64,000 nt of DNA from a virus: IMG/VR virus record IMGVR_UViG_3300034073_003542, positions 62,001-126,000 of that record; one strand, written 5' to 3'. Of this stretch, positions 1 to 8,757 are shown piece after piece (within the stretch, counting starts at the first letter, position 1; every line of letters begins with the position of its first letter). A program made the translations under genes and the position numbers. A model generated the notes under the pieces. That model did not search any database, had not been told where the DNA came from, and was given only the letters and a program-made list of their open reading frames with translations.

Positions 1-592
1 CATTAGTAAGATCAACTTGAATAGGAAGATTGTCCTTATCAATTAGCTGGGCCTCAAGAAATAGCTGACTACCGAAAATCGTCTTGAGATATTCAACGTG
101 TTTCACGCCTAGCTCTAACCAGTTTTCTCGCAATCGCCCATAGTCTTCAACAATTTCATCTGCTAAACTTGATCCTAAATGACCAGTTATACCTATTAGA
201 TTTCCACTATTCAATTTCTTAATGGACTCAAAATCTAGTCTTGGTTTATAATAGAAATTTTCAGGTAAATTACTTGTGGAAACAATTTTAATCAGATCTT
301 TCCATCCTTGTAGGTTTTTGCATAAAACTAAGAAGTGAGACAAACTTTTATTTGATTCATCTTGAATTGTTGGATCATTTTTACATATATATAACTCGCA
401 ACCCAAAATAGGTTTGATTTTTGCTGCTTTTAAGCTCTTATAGAATTTTACAACGCCCGCTATGGAGCCGTGGTCGGTAATAGCACAAGCTGTTGCTCCG
501 ATAGCTTTGCATCTTTGAGCAATTTTGTCTGTTTTGCTGAGTCCGTCAAGCAAAGAAAAATGCGATTTACGAATGGACGTGTAGCGGCACAT
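1..592 (-). CDS. dnaE: DNA polymerase III alpha subunit, N-terminal PHP domain (partial, runs off the window)
   Basis: Family C replicative polymerase. The visible 197 residues are the PHP domain: SHFSLLDGLSK near the start, then AITDHGSIAG and KPILGCELYI, all hallmarks of bacterial and phage Pol III alpha. The open frame starts at the ATG at 592. In this frame the metal-binding LHVHS motif is missing (the residues read SIRKS). The motif YVPLHVHS is instead encoded in the +1-related frame by a 20-codon ORF whose ATG is at 629 and whose TAA is at 567-569. Either the gene truly starts at 592 with a changed N terminus, or there is a frameshift (see findings). The C terminus lies beyond position 1. 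Confidence 0.85.
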   Translation of the reverse strand, partial: MCRYTSIRKSHFSLLDGLSKTDKIAQRCKAIGATACAITDHGSIAGVVKFYKSLKAAKIKPILGCELYICKNDPTIQDESNKSLSHFLVLCKNLQGWKDLIKIVSTSNLPENFYYKPRLDFESIKKLNSGNLIGITGHLGSSLADEIVEDYGRLRENWLELGVKHVEYLKTIFGSQLFLEAQLIDKDNLPIQVDLTN

Positions 593-631
593 ACCTGGCC
601 GACACGTCCAAAATTTTCTCCTCTGTCATAA

Positions 632-1678
632 TTATTCTATTGTTCCTGGAGCCTTATAATGAGCAACACTATAGTCTTTTGGTTGATATTTCTTGATGGT
701 ATCATTCATACCCATTAGATTAATATCGTGTCTGATTTGTTCACACATAGTCATTGGTGATCCGTTCTCGCATACTTGACCGTCGCGGTACTCTATAATA
801 GGCAGAATTGTGGGATGTCCAACAAACGTGTTTTTACCGAAATAGCAAAACTTCTTACATCTCCACGATTTAGAAAGTTTTGGTTTCTTGCATCTTTTAA
901 TTGCCTCAAATTTAACACGAAGCATTTCTTCGGTTTCGGCCAAATCATCCTTGCTAAAACACACAGAAAAAGGTCCGCCATCATTAATAAAATTGATAGT
1001 CACAATAATATGTTCATATTGAGGATACATTTTACTAATAGCATAATGATATATTCTTAATTGAGGGTCTTTGTAGAGTTTGGCTAAGGTTTTTTCTTCT
1101 CCTGTCGCCCAATCTTTTCTTCTTCCTGTTTTTAAATCGATAATTTCTAATGTATCTTTATTTTCCTGTACTATAAGGTCTATTGTTCCTTTGATTCCTA
1201 ATTTTCCCCTAATTTTTCCTTCAGGTAAATCGTACTCATAATTCGCCCATTCTTTATCAATAATGATATCAAAATGTCCCTCACTACTAAAGATGTTTCT
1301 GTTGCGTGGATCAAACATCCCATTGTGTGATGTGAGCATCGTATTGACCCATTTGAGGCATTCTTTTAAATCTTTGGGTGTCCAGACAAGGTTTTTAGAT
1401 GCGGCCGTGTAATGATCGTATATGGATTTGGTCAATTTTTCGACATTATACTTTTTAATATCAATCTTGCCAATCATATCATCTGTATAAGATTTTGTAC
1501 CATTTTGTTCACATAATTTAATTTCGGCCAAAATTTCCATAACCTTATGGCAAATACTACCTTTATCTGCTGCTTTTCCTGATGGGCTTTTAATACCAAT
1601 ATTATATTCAAGAAAATAGGCGTGTTCACAGAGGCTATGTGTGTTATATGATGAACTTCTGAGATATGTTATTATCAT
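632..1678 (-). CDS. Cas4/RecB-like PD-(D/E)XK exonuclease with probable Fe-S cluster
   Basis: Predicted single-strand DNA exonuclease of the Cas4/RecB nuclease family, 348 residues. Visible motifs are H44 in ICHKVME, D167 in GTIDLIV, the D181-L-K183 catalytic core in EIIDLKTG, and a QLRIYHYA motif IV near 206-213. C17 (SLCEHAYFLEY) plus C274, C278 and C303 or C312 have the one-plus-three arrangement that binds a 4Fe-4S cluster in Cas4. No cas genes are nearby, so a role in phage recombination or DNA end processing is more likely than CRISPR adaptation. The start overlaps the stop of the dNMP kinase gene by 4 bases, which suggests translational coupling. Confidence 0.8.
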   Translation of the reverse strand: MIITYLRSSSYNTHSLCEHAYFLEYNIGIKSPSGKAADKGSICHKVMEILAEIKLCEQNGTKSYTDDMIGKIDIKKYNVEKLTKSIYDHYTAASKNLVWTPKDLKECLKWVNTMLTSHNGMFDPRNRNIFSSEGHFDIIIDKEWANYEYDLPEGKIRGKLGIKGTIDLIVQENKDTLEIIDLKTGRRKDWATGEEKTLAKLYKDPQLRIYHYAISKMYPQYEHIIVTINFINDGGPFSVCFSKDDLAETEEMLRVKFEAIKRCKKPKLSKSWRCKKFCYFGKNTFVGHPTILPIIEYRDGQVCENGSPMTMCEQIRHDINLMGMNDTIKKYQPKDYSVAHYKAPGTIE

Positions 1679-2316
1679 AATTTTCCTTGTAAAAATTTTC
1701 TTATCATATTATTCCGGTCTTCAATACTTAGCTCACCAGGAATAATACAATCAAATATAGATTGATCACATTGATCTGGATCTAAACCTCTTTCGCTCAT
1801 AGCCTGGGAATTAAAAGGATTTCTTTCCAATTTTATAATGATTCCTCCGCGATTCTTGACGGCAGCGCCCTCATTAGCACCAAACCTTAAATCGTTTATC
1901 AAGGCAATAGCTGGTCGGTCTTTATCTATAAGTTTTAGCGTAGCATCAACCCAAACATCTTCATACATACGCCTAAAAATGCCCGTACCAACAAATTCCA
2001 TAACCTCACGAGCGGTCATAAATCTTTGAGCTTCGATATGATTTTTAACAGGCCATGGATATTGATCAGTCCCCCAGCCAGGCATATCAACCCATTTTAA
2101 TTTAGTGGGAGTATTTTTATCTTCATCAGAACCATAACATTGTTTATATGTTAATCCTAAGATATTGATACAGACATCTCGTTTTAGAGGATCAGCAAAG
2201 CTGTAAATTTTAACATTACCAAGAATGAATTTATCTAAATACAGTCTCTCAACAAACTCTGCACTAGTAGATTTCCCACTTTGTTTTTTGCCCGCAAAGG
2301 CTATGATTTTAGTCAT
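1675..2316 (-). CDS. Deoxynucleoside monophosphate kinase
   Basis: Phosphorylates dNMPs to dNDPs in the phage dNTP pathway. From the ATG at 2316 the protein begins MTKIIAFAG and has a P-loop GKKQSGKST at about residues 9-17. The later segments TAREVMEFVGTGIFR and ALINDLRFGANEG are typical of T4 gene 1-like dNMP kinases. An in-frame TTG lies one codon upstream at 2319; ATG is preferred because GGAGA sits about 9 bases before it. The gene follows the primase by 80 bases and overlaps the nuclease gene downstream. It would act with the dUTPase, dCMP deaminase and ribonucleotide reductase encoded further upstream. Confidence 0.8.
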   Translation of the reverse strand: MTKIIAFAGKKQSGKSTSAEFVERLYLDKFILGNVKIYSFADPLKRDVCINILGLTYKQCYGSDEDKNTPTKLKWVDMPGWGTDQYPWPVKNHIEAQRFMTAREVMEFVGTGIFRRMYEDVWVDATLKLIDKDRPAIALINDLRFGANEGAAVKNRGGIIIKLERNPFNSQAMSERGLDPDQCDQSIFDCIIPGELSIEDRNNMIRKFLQGKL

Positions 2317-2396
2317 CAAACATATCTCCGTTTAGTTATCAATCATCCATCATAAGTAAAAATAACACAAATAGTATTACAAATATTGGCATAGTT

Positions 2397-3554
2397 TTAT
2401 AACCTCAGTTTTTGTATAGCTTCTTTAATTTCAATCTCAATTTCTTCCGAAGATAATTCGGCAACGTCATTTTTAGATATCTTTAATCTATATGTCTTAT
2501 AGGTATTTTGGCACTTCTTTATAATTTTTTCCGCAGCTATATCTCCAGGTCCATCATTATCGGTAAGGATGATAAGATTCATAGCGCCGCTACCATCTAA
2601 TAATATCTTTTGAAAGTCGCTCATGTTAGTTCCAAATATCGCTACTGCATTATGTATCCCGTTTTCTTCTAATTTCCATACATTACCTGGGCTTTCAACA
2701 ATGATTGCTGTAGCAGAATCTTGAATGTATTTTTTAGCGAACCACATATTATATAGGTGATTTTCTGTTTTAGATCCAAAGCTATGTTTCCATTTACTAT
2801 AAAGATATGCGTAAGCGGGATCGGGACACGCCCCTGTATGATATAATTCACACTTATCACAAACTGGTAATATAGAGCGGCCAGTACATCCAACCATATA
2901 AGAGTAACTATTATCATAAATAGGAACAACAACACGATTACTCATACTTTTGTGTTGTTCCTTACATAAACCAACATCATATTTACGCAATATTTCTGCG
3001 CTATATCCTCTATCAAGATAATATTGGGCGGGTATTTCAAGTTTCTTTATTATTTGATTTCTTGTTATTTTGCTGTCTGGTTCATCTATTGATTTCTGCA
3101 TATATCCAATCATACTAGAAAACTTTTGTTTTTCTTTGAATGTTTTGGATACCTTAATATCTTTAAGTGATTTATTTAGAAATTTCTCTATAAAGGTAAT
3201 AGTATCTTCAAAACTCACCATAGGATCGCCATTCTTGGTCCAATTTAATTGTTCGCGTGAAAGTATACCGCGAACAAAACCTATTATGGAACCCTTGAAA
3301 ATTTCGTGACAGTTATGTGTTCTACACTTCCAGTTTCCTCTATAAGTATCTCCTTCTGGATAAATGTTGATGGCGCTCTCATTGTCTCCACCATGAATGG
3401 GACACGACATAGTAATCATACGATTAGCGTATTTGTAATCGATGTGATATAAATCTAAAAACTCTTCTATTTGGTCACAAAGACTGTCACACAAGATTTT
3501 TAGCTTATACTGATCAATCAAACGGGATTTCTGGTTCATTATTGTCGTTGTCAT
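2397..3554 (-). CDS. DnaG-type DNA primase (zinc finger plus TOPRIM)
   Basis: Synthesises RNA primers at the replication fork with the DnaB helicase encoded just upstream. An N-terminal zinc-binding element (C51, H54, C77, C82/H83 in CPIHGG and CRTHNCH) is followed by a primase core. The TOPRIM motifs are E287 (AIIVESPG) and D332-x-D334 (ILTDNDGPGD). An extra Cys cluster, CDKCELYHTGAC at about 232-243, may bind a second zinc. The 385 residues make it shorter than bacterial DnaG, and there is no obvious C-terminal helicase-binding domain. The start overlaps the end of the helicase gene by 41 bases; an internal ATG at 3539 is an alternative start. No strong ribosome-binding site is visible. Confidence 0.85.
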   Translation of the reverse strand: MTTTIMNQKSRLIDQYKLKILCDSLCDQIEEFLDLYHIDYKYANRMITMSCPIHGGDNESAINIYPEGDTYRGNWKCRTHNCHEIFKGSIIGFVRGILSREQLNWTKNGDPMVSFEDTITFIEKFLNKSLKDIKVSKTFKEKQKFSSMIGYMQKSIDEPDSKITRNQIIKKLEIPAQYYLDRGYSAEILRKYDVGLCKEQHKSMSNRVVVPIYDNSYSYMVGCTGRSILPVCDKCELYHTGACPDPAYAYLYSKWKHSFGSKTENHLYNMWFAKKYIQDSATAIIVESPGNVWKLEENGIHNAVAIFGTNMSDFQKILLDGSGAMNLIILTDNDGPGDIAAEKIIKKCQNTYKTYRLKISKNDVAELSSEEIEIEIKEAIQKLRL

Positions 3555-5412
3555 CTTTTAGTTCGAAACCATCCTCTTCTTTATTATTGCCGTTCATAAT
3601 TTCTAATTTGGTTTTGCCCTCTGTAATTTTGGCACACCATCCCTTCATATGACAATTGATATAGTCATTACTGTCTAATCCTCCTCCGTGCCTACTAACA
3701 ATTGGAATTAGTTTACGATTACCATTATTAGGTCCGTCTTGTGCTAATTCTTCATCTGTTTTCTTTTTGAAGATAGAAAAATTAGAACACAACCATATGA
3801 TTCGGTCTGATCCACTAGCTGCCGACGTATCTTCCGAATTAATTCCGTCACGGTTTAGCTGCATAAAAGCTAGAATTGGAACCTGATAACGAACTGCAAA
3901 ATTATGTAAGCTGGTCATCATAAACCCAAGAACTTGATATTCTTTCATATCTTGAGAAATACCCTTACTATCCATTAATTTCAGATAGTCATAAATAATA
4001 ACACATGGTTTAGCATGGCCGTTTGCGTCGAGTCCAACTTCTTTTAGTAACCATCTACGCATAATAGCTAATTGTTCTTCGAACTCCATACCAGCTATTG
4101 TTTTGTAAAATAGTTTAGCTTGTTTCAATTCGTTAGCGGCTTCAAAAACCTTCTGTTTAATATTGGGCGATTGAGCAAATGTTCCTTTTTCGATAGAATT
4201 GATTTCTGTTTCCGTCATCATAGCCAATATTCTATATTTATGATCTTTGATGCTCATTTCAGTATCCATATTCAATACTGGTAGTTTATGGGTACAGGCT
4301 ATATATCGACCCATATTATCAGCCATTTGAGTTTTTCCAGTATTTTTTGTAACAACATAATTATCTGTTACATAAAGCTCGGCTTTTGTATTAACACTAA
4401 TACATTGTACTATTTTTTTGCCAATATTTTCTACTTTAGCTATCTGGTAATAAACTAGATCATTATTTATAAAGACAGGTATTTGCCAGTTTAATACATT
4501 ACTACTATACATTAATTCTTTTAGAGTAGTTTTGATTGGATGTTGTGAATTTATTTGTTTAGCTAGCCAAAAATGGTCAGAACAACATTCGGCATAGGCT
4601 CCATTAGACAATGTTATTCTATATACTTCTTTTTCGCCAAAAGGATAAACTCCTATAACTTCACACGTTGCGTTATTTTTTGACGGATCTACCAAAATAT
4701 CGCCAATCTTAACGTCACCCATTCTAATCCAACCATTTGGTGTTAAAATTTTAGCATCAAGAGGTTGCGCTTTTGGCCTCGCCCCAATAACATTGACTGT
4801 TCCTTTTCTTAATCCACCCCCAATAGATTGATCAAAAATAGGAAATCCTGTTGGAATGCCTACTTGGTCTACTGGATTATCTATTAGGTCTTGTAGAAAA
4901 CTATCTATATCTTTACTAATTTCTTCTGGATGATTTTCTGTGTCATTTAATAGAGAAGAGAAATCAAAAATTGCATCTTCTGCAATACCCAAAATATTCG
5001 TTACTGTTTCATTTCCCGTAATATCTAGCAGCTTATCTCCTGCTGTTTCAAGCTGTGTTCTAAGAAGACGCGCTATTTCTAGTTTACGTATTTTTGCAGC
5101 AAACCTTCTAACATTATCTATTGCTACTGGAAACTCCAAAATAGCTTTTAAATGCAGAGCTTCTTCTTTTTTTTCTATTTGTTGGGTTAGAGTTAAATCT
5201 TGGGCGGCGCTATAAATACTCGCCAAATCAATCTTAGAGAACTTATTGTTGTGTTCACAAATATGTTTAAGAATCTTGTATATTACTACATTACTATCAA
5301 CAGTAAAAGTAGAGGGTTGTATAATATCTGCGACATCTAAGTACGCATCTTCTCCATAACGACAAATTCCAGCCAATACCGCTCGTTCTGCCGCAGGATC
5401 GCATAATATCAT
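3514..5412 (-). CDS. dnaB: Replicative DNA helicase DnaB, intein-containing precursor
   Basis: Hexameric fork helicase. The N-terminal DnaB domain (AERAVLAGICRYG onwards, residues 1-110) is followed by a RecA-type ATPase domain. After removal of residues 215-357 the Walker A reads ARPKTGKT. Further helicase motifs are LNMDTEMS, CVIIYDYLKLMD (Walker B), AFMQLNRDG and an Arg-finger-like SRHGGG. The mature protein would be about 489 residues, normal for the family. The intein interrupts the P-loop, so an unspliced precursor should be inactive. The gene follows a small AT-hook/zinc protein gene, and the sequence CATCAACCTCC just upstream of the start provides a good Shine-Dalgarno (read as GGAGG). 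Confidence 0.92.
   Translation of the reverse strand: MILCDPAAERAVLAGICRYGEDAYLDVADIIQPSTFTVDSNVVIYKILKHICEHNNKFSKIDLASIYSAAQDLTLTQQIEKKEEALHLKAILEFPVAIDNVRRFAAKIRKLEIARLLRTQLETAGDKLLDITGNETVTNILGIAEDAIFDFSSLLNDTENHPEEISKDIDSFLQDLIDNPVDQVGIPTGFPIFDQSIGGGLRKGTVNVIGARPKAQPLDAKILTPNGWIRMGDVKIGDILVDPSKNNATCEVIGVYPFGEKEVYRITLSNGAYAECCSDHFWLAKQINSQHPIKTTLKELMYSSNVLNWQIPVFINNDLVYYQIAKVENIGKKIVQCISVNTKAELYVTDNYVVTKNTGKTQMADNMGRYIACTHKLPVLNMDTEMSIKDHKYRILAMMTETEINSIEKGTFAQSPNIKQKVFEAANELKQAKLFYKTIAGMEFEEQLAIMRRWLLKEVGLDANGHAKPCVIIYDYLKLMDSKGISQDMKEYQVLGFMMTSLHNFAVRYQVPILAFMQLNRDGINSEDTSAASGSDRIIWLCSNFSIFKKKTDEELAQDGPNNGNRKLIPIVSRHGGGLDSNDYINCHMKGWCAKITEGKTKLEIMNGNNKEEDGFELKDDNDNNEPEIPFD
4342..4770 (-). 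other. DnaB mini-intein (143 residues, class 3 features, no endonuclease)
   Basis: Residues 215-357 of the helicase precursor. It begins A-Q-P-L-D-A-K-I-L-T-P and ends VVTKN before extein Thr358. With Ala as residue 1, the joined exteins give a standard ARPKTGKT P-loop. Block B is CSDHFW with Trp282, block F holds Cys337 (VQCISV), and Thr355 precedes the terminal Lys-Asn. This Trp-Cys-Thr set defines class 3 inteins, which splice from an internal Cys rather than from residue 1. The usual penultimate His is Lys356. No LAGLIDADG or HNH domain is present, so it cannot home on its own. Confidence 0.8.
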
Positions 5413-5432
5413 TAAACATCAACCTCCTTTTA

Positions 5433-5846
5433 TTAGCCCGGATTCATAGCACAACCATTACATTTATATCGAGCTTTATCGAACACAAAATCAGAAGAAA
5501 CTTTTTCTTTATCTCCGCATACCCTGCACCTCACCTCTATCATATTGGCTTTTCGGCTTCTTGGCGAAGGAGGAAGTTTGTTTAGTTTCTTATCAATAGC
5601 CACATCGCTCTTAAACATACTTTTTTCGCTCATTGTGTCGAACAAATTTGTCGATGTTTTTCTGGCGCGACTTGGCTCAGTTTTTGATTTTGGTGTCGAT
5701 ACTTTTTTAGTTTTGGTCTTTGGGCGACCCCGTTTTTGTGTTGATGATGTCGAAGTATCAACCTCTTCATCGTCTACTTCTTCTGTTGTTAATCCTTTTT
5801 GGAGAATAGCTATTAGCTGTTTAATATCATCATTATCAAGTGGCAT
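5433..5846 (-). CDS. Small AT-hook and zinc-ribbon protein, function unknown
   Basis: 137 residues. An acidic N terminus is followed by a basic, low-complexity stretch containing KRGRPK (residues 38-43), a typical AT-hook minor-groove binder. The C terminus has two CxxC pairs (C107/C110 and C129/C132) that should form a zinc ribbon. This suggests a DNA-binding accessory protein. It lies 20 bases upstream of the helicase gene and overlaps the next upstream gene by 11 bases, within the replication operon, so a role at the fork or as a transcription factor is plausible but not shown. Confidence 0.65.
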   Translation of the reverse strand: MPLDNDDIKQLIAILQKGLTTEEVDDEEVDTSTSSTQKRGRPKTKTKKVSTPKSKTEPSRARKTSTNLFDTMSEKSMFKSDVAIDKKLNKLPPSPRSRKANMIEVRCRVCGDKEKVSSDFVFDKARYKCNGCAMNPG

Positions 5847-6327
5847 TTTTCACCTTATTTCTTTGTATAGCTAATAGTATATCAGATAGGCTCTTAGTAC
5901 TATTTGCTAGGTAACTTAATCTGTCAGAACGTTGTTTTGCGAATAGTTTAATTTTTTGTAGGGCTTGAGCGCTATCGTTGTGTTTTATTGCTTGTATGCT
6001 TTTTTCTATATAGCCATAACCTTTGTAGTTATTAATATCGTCAGCAATCACTTCCTTAACTTTCTCTTCTGCCCAATTTAGTCTTGCTAATTCTCTATTG
6101 ATTGTTCTTTGTAGATGAAAAGAGTATTGGGCTAGACGATAGCTTATTTGGGCACAATCTTCTGGCCCTAATTTTTCTAGGGCATTTCTATCCATTGTTA
6201 AATATGTATTAAGTTCTTCTTCTGGAAGTATAGTGGGAGCATATTTTGGTAATCCTATACTTTGTTCGTATTCATCAAGGATTTTATCCCAACTTTGAAT
6301 TTGATCTTTTGCAGTTTGATTACTCAT
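5836..6327 (-). CDS. Unknown helical protein in replication operon
   Basis: 163 residues, rich in Leu, Gln, Lys and Glu, with long predicted helices (about 65-160) and no cysteine cluster or enzymatic motif I recognise. It overlaps the genes on both sides (8 bases with the nuclease-fold gene upstream, 11 bases with the AT-hook gene downstream), so it belongs to the RecA-to-DnaB transcription unit. Its size and helical nature would fit a helicase loader or a single-strand DNA mediator, but that is only a positional guess. Confidence 0.6.
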   Translation of the reverse strand: MSNQTAKDQIQSWDKILDEYEQSIGLPKYAPTILPEEELNTYLTMDRNALEKLGPEDCAQISYRLAQYSFHLQRTINRELARLNWAEEKVKEVIADDINNYKGYGYIEKSIQAIKHNDSAQALQKIKLFAKQRSDRLSYLANSTKSLSDILLAIQRNKVKNAT

Positions 6328-6721
6328 TAAGTAACGCTCCCCAATTTTCTATTTGATTGTAAGGAAAGACTATATATTTAATTCCATTAATTTCACACCA
6401 TTCTTTTTTCTCATTATCCCTTTTTTGTCCCAATAAAAATTGCAGCTTGTTGGTATGGAAAAATGGACAAAACTCATAATGTTGTTCTCCATGAACTTCT
6501 ACACATAATTTTTTAAGAGGCAAATAAAAGTCCAGATAAAGAGTTTCATTGCGACGTAAGGGAATTGGTACTTCTTCTAATAGTTGTAGGGTTGGATACG
6601 TGTCAACTAGTAGTTTTCTTGCCGCTAAATGATATTGGGATTTGTTTATATCATTAGCTTTAGCAAAATTGCCAGTAAGATTCCAATTATGTAACTGGTT
6701 ATCTAAATCTTTTATTCGCAT
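6320..6721 (-). CDS. PD-(D/E)XK nuclease-fold protein (Vsr/DUF559-like)
   Basis: 133 residues. The segment LYLDFYLPLKKLCVEVHGEQHYEF (about residues 81-104), followed by KRDNEKKEWCEINGIKYIVFPY, matches the core of Vsr/DUF559-type endonucleases: an Asp, then an E-V-H-G-E-Q-H catalytic strand, then an amphipathic helix and a final strand. A role in recombination or repair is likely given its place directly downstream of recA. The start ATG overlaps the last codons of recA, indicating coupled translation. Confidence 0.65.
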   Translation of the reverse strand: MRIKDLDNQLHNWNLTGNFAKANDINKSQYHLAARKLLVDTYPTLQLLEEVPIPLRRNETLYLDFYLPLKKLCVEVHGEQHYEFCPFFHTNKLQFLLGQKRDNEKKEWCEINGIKYIVFPYNQIENWGALLNE

Positions 6722-8757
6722 TTAATACCCATAGTTTCCTTAACTGTTTTTAGTAAATCTAGATATACTTCTGGATGTTCTACTAGATAGTTTCTTACTT
6801 TTTCTATTCCTTGGAATTTTGGGGTATCTTTGACCGTTTTGAGCGTATACCAAGCGCCAGCCTTTGTAATTAAGCCCATATCGGCAGCTAGGTTAGCTAC
6901 GTCCGTTTGTTTATCTAGACCTTGACCGTATCTTAAATAGGCTGTAGCTGTACGATTAGGAGATCCTAGTGACGACCAAACAACTTGCCATTCAACTTCT
7001 TGACCAATTTGTTCTCCGTCAGTAGTTAGTGTCCAACCAGTAGTTTTTTTTGCTCGTAGCTTAACATCGGTCTGATATGTTATGGCCTGTCCACCCTTTT
7101 CTTTCCATTCTGATCCATAGCCAGTTGGATTACCCATTAAATGTGTAATGCCTATGACTATGTTTTTGTTGACCGGAATAACATTTCCAACCTTTCTACA
7201 GAACTTAGCTAATAGCTTTGCTCCGTCTGCTCGTTGCATTTTATCCATGTCACTGGTAATTTCAGCTTCTGTACACAGAGCGGAATAGCTGTCTACTATC
7301 AATATACAGCCAGGAACTTCATTGATAATTTTTTCTCCTATCTGGAGATATTCTTCTGCGTGTAAAATTTTCCCTTCTTGCGATCCTATGACATGGAAAC
7401 GATTTAAGTCTAGTCCAGATATACCTTCTAAGTCTCGCTTTTTAAGTCTACCTTCAATGTTTAGATAATACACTTCACGCGGTTTCTTAAGTGTTCCTTG
7501 GTATTCTGATTTTTGTGCAGTAGCGGCGAAATCTAAAGATAAACTAGTATTGTGCGTTACAATAAAATCATTTGTTAAATATAGTCCGTCTGGATTTTCG
7601 ATTTTAATACACATAGCTTCTTCGTTAGCGACCTTTTCAACTTTTGTAATTGTTCTAAATAAGTTAGGTTTGATTCTCACTTTTCCGGTCTTTTTTCTAG
7701 GAAGACTAAATAGTTTATCTAGAGTATTTCCACTAATAGTTAATCTATAGGATGGAAATTTTTTGCCATTTTTGCCAGAATAGCTAGTGAATCTTTTCTT
7801 GATTCTACACAAATAACCTAGGCTTTGTGCTAATTCTTGTACATCTTTAGCTAGCTGTTTCGATGTTGTAGAGTACTCTGTTCTATTTCTCTCCATATTA
7901 GATCCGTCTGTGTCCATTAATCCTTGCATTAATTTAAAGCGATTAGTCGTGCTAGCATATAAATATTCTTTAGGAATAAATTTGTTATGTGAATTTTTAC
8001 CAAATAAGTTTAGTGTTTTTAATTTGGCTCTAAGAGTATTTTCAAGCAAGAGTCCTCCACCAAAATTACCACTAATTGAATAGTCATATTTATCTTTACG
8101 TTTAAAAGATAAGTTATTTTCGTCACAATATTTTTGGAATTTGTCTAAAATATATTCATCTCCACTAGATATTATTATCGATTTAGTAATGCCTCCATCA
8201 CCAATCAAACATCCTAAAATATATGGATCTATTGGTAGCCTTTTTTCTTGTTTAAAATAAACAGGCTTAGTAACTGGAATCTTCCATTTCCATCTATCAG
8301 TATATTTTAATCCTTCGTCTAATATTTCTTTAAGAGTAATAGTTTTCCAATTTGTTTGTCTATTATTTTTTGATACAGTCCAGTTATGATCTAATCCACA
8401 ATAGGTTTTGGACCCATCATTAAATGTTACTCGATATATATCTTTTTTCCCTTGTGGGAATAGGCCAACAACTTTAGTGGTTTTACCATTAGGGCTGCAT
8501 ACCAAATCTCCAACTTTTAGGTTTTTTAGTTGTGTTGGTCCTTTAGGTGTGTAGATTATATCTGTTAATCTTTGTAGTTTACCTACTTTGGGCTGACCAG
8601 TTAATATAAAAAAACTGCCTTCTGGAACCCCACCATTGAGAGCAATATCAAGTCCGGGGCTAATAGGAATAATAACCTGTTTTCTATCAATAATGCTATT
8701 AGCGCTCGAAATTATATTTTCGCCAAATTCTTTACTAATATCTTCTTTAACTGCCAT
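6712..8757 (-). CDS. recA: RecA/UvsX-like recombinase, intein-containing precursor
   Basis: Strand-exchange recombinase. Residues 32-60 (ISPGLDIALNGGVPEG, ILTGQPKVGK) lead into the Walker A, which is split after Lys60 and completed by TSLSLDF after residue 403 (joined: GQPKVGKTS). Later motifs are CILIVDSYSAL (Walker B), VIGITHLMGNP and the GSEWKEKGGQAITYQTD loop. The mature extein is about 338 residues, normal for phage RecA. It starts within the end of the upstream gene (11-base overlap). The gene's intein keeps the ATPase site broken until splicing. Confidence 0.9.
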   Translation of the reverse strand: MAVKEDISKEFGENIISSANSIIDRKQVIIPISPGLDIALNGGVPEGSFFILTGQPKVGKLQRLTDIIYTPKGPTQLKNLKVGDLVCSPNGKTTKVVGLFPQGKKDIYRVTFNDGSKTYCGLDHNWTVSKNNRQTNWKTITLKEILDEGLKYTDRWKWKIPVTKPVYFKQEKRLPIDPYILGCLIGDGGITKSIIISSGDEYILDKFQKYCDENNLSFKRKDKYDYSISGNFGGGLLLENTLRAKLKTLNLFGKNSHNKFIPKEYLYASTTNRFKLMQGLMDTDGSNMERNRTEYSTTSKQLAKDVQELAQSLGYLCRIKKRFTSYSGKNGKKFPSYRLTISGNTLDKLFSLPRKKTGKVRIKPNLFRTITKVEKVANEEAMCIKIENPDGLYLTNDFIVTHNTSLSLDFAATAQKSEYQGTLKKPREVYYLNIEGRLKKRDLEGISGLDLNRFHVIGSQEGKILHAEEYLQIGEKIINEVPGCILIVDSYSALCTEAEITSDMDKMQRADGAKLLAKFCRKVGNVIPVNKNIVIGITHLMGNPTGYGSEWKEKGGQAITYQTDVKLRAKKTTGWTLTTDGEQIGQEVEWQVVWSSLGSPNRTATAYLRYGQGLDKQTDVANLAADMGLITKAGAWYTLKTVKDTPKFQGIEKVRNYLVEHPEVYLDLLKTVKETMGIKCE
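7549..8577 (-). other. RecA intein with LAGLIDADG endonuclease (343 residues, class 3 features)
   Basis: Residues 61-403 of the recombinase precursor. It starts Leu-Gln-Arg-Leu-Thr-Asp-Ile-Ile-Tyr-Thr-Pro, has block B with Trp126 (LDHNW), block F with Cys383 (AMCIKI) and ends Thr401-His-Asn403 before extein Thr404. Leu at residue 1 cannot start classical splicing, but Trp-Cys-Thr is the class 3 signature, where the internal Cys is the first nucleophile. Two LAGLIDADG helices are visible, LGCLIGDGG (about 181-189) and LMQGLMDTDG (about 276-285), so homing activity is plausible. Confidence 0.85.

Noticed and set aside
632-1678. CRISPR-associated Cas4 function
   Set aside because: The protein is Cas4-like, but no cas1/cas2, repeat array or other CRISPR component is present in the window.
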